This document shows positions 7,297-7,557 of a stretch of DNA of 7,557 nucleotides, piece after piece; within the stretch, counting starts at the first letter, position 1, and the number at the start of each line of letters is the position of its first letter. The stretch is from assembly GCA_964575975.1 (NCBI GenBank), contig CAZNTU010000260.1, positions 1 to 7,557 on the forward strand, written 5' to 3'. The notes under the pieces were generated by a model, which did no database searches, had not been told where the DNA came from, and saw only the letters and a program-made list of their open reading frames with translations. The stretch is from G963674505 sp964575975. Its GTDB lineage: Bacteria; Desulfobacterota; Desulfobacteria; Desulfobacterales; SKZT01. The translations under genes and the position numbers were made by a program.

Positions 7297-7557
7297 TCAT
7301 CCCCTCGGATGGTACTTTTCATGTATTTTTTTGAGTTTCTCCCGCGCCACGTGGGTGTAAATCTGCGTAGTGGATATGTCCTCGTGTCCGAGCATGAGCT
7401 GGACCGACCGAAGATCCGCCCCGGCCTCCAGCAGGTGGCTTGCGAACGAATGGCGAAAACTGTGAGGGGTGATTTTCTTGACCGCTCCGGATTGGGCGGC
7501 GGACTTCTGCAGAAGCTTCCAGAATGCCTGCCGCGTCATGGGCGTGCCCGCGTGCTC
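7297..7557 (-). CDS. xerD: XerD-like tyrosine recombinase, C-terminal part (5' end outside window)
   Basis: The visible 86 codons are the end of the catalytic domain of a tyrosine site-specific recombinase; XerD acts with XerC at dif to resolve chromosome dimers. They show HSFRHSFASHLLEAGADL (catalytic His and Arg), LGHEDIS (second His) and the nucleophile Tyr in QIYTHV (codon 7359-7357), then the typical XerC/XerD ending IHEKYHPRG and a TGA. The frame is open to the window edge (EHAGTP precedes MTRQ), so the Met at 7539 is internal. Family members are near 300 residues, so about 70% is missing, including the first catalytic Arg and the Lys. XerD fits better than a phage integrase because of the tail, but XerC is not excluded. 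No clear terminator follows, so some read-through into pfaD is possible. Confidence 0.85.
   Translation of the reverse strand, partial: EHAGTPMTRQAFWKLLQKSAAQSGAVKKITPHSFRHSFASHLLEAGADLRSVQLMLGHEDISTTQIYTHVAREKLKKIHEKYHPRG

Overview
The window is a bacterial chromosomal segment of moderately high GC (estimated by eye), read entirely from the minus strand. It holds the start of an operon for a Pfa-type polyunsaturated fatty acid / secondary lipid synthase. From right to left (direction of transcription) it contains: the C-terminal 86 codons of a XerD-like tyrosine recombinase (7297-7557, cut by the right edge); a 195-bp intergenic region with two candidate sigma70 promoters; a complete pfaD enoyl reductase (5452-7101); a 77-bp gap with a direct repeat and a possible hairpin; and the first ~1,791 codons of a pfaA-type multidomain synthase (1-5374), which runs off the left edge without a stop.

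The pfaA product reads ketosynthase - malonyl acyltransferase - three tandem acyl carrier proteins - ketoreductase, in one uninterrupted frame. Key residues are present: KS Cys205/His340/His378, AT GQGSQ motif with Ser671 and His775, and the DSIKR phosphopantetheine serines at 1188, 1288 and 1395. The KR is cut just after its Rossmann glycine motif and before the catalytic Ser/Tyr region. PfaD is the separate FMN-dependent enoyl reductase that such synthases use in trans. A working system would also need the remaining subunits (PfaB/PfaC-type KS/CLF, AT and FabA-like DH domains) and a PfaE-type phosphopantetheinyl transferase. None is in the window; the subunits probably lie beyond the left edge.

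The order pfaD then pfaA differs from the pfaA-B-C-D order of marine Gammaproteobacteria and, as I recall, resembles myxobacterial pfa clusters, where the ER gene comes first. The recombinase tail is a housekeeping XerD type common in Deltaproteobacteria-like lineages. The organism is plausibly from that broad group or another 'orphan Pfa' phylum, but the sequence does not settle this.

Nothing supports a plus-strand gene, RNA gene, insertion sequence or CRISPR array. The most interesting points are the pfaD-first architecture, the promoter region with a perfect dyad over a -35 box, and the repeat/hairpin between pfaD and pfaA.
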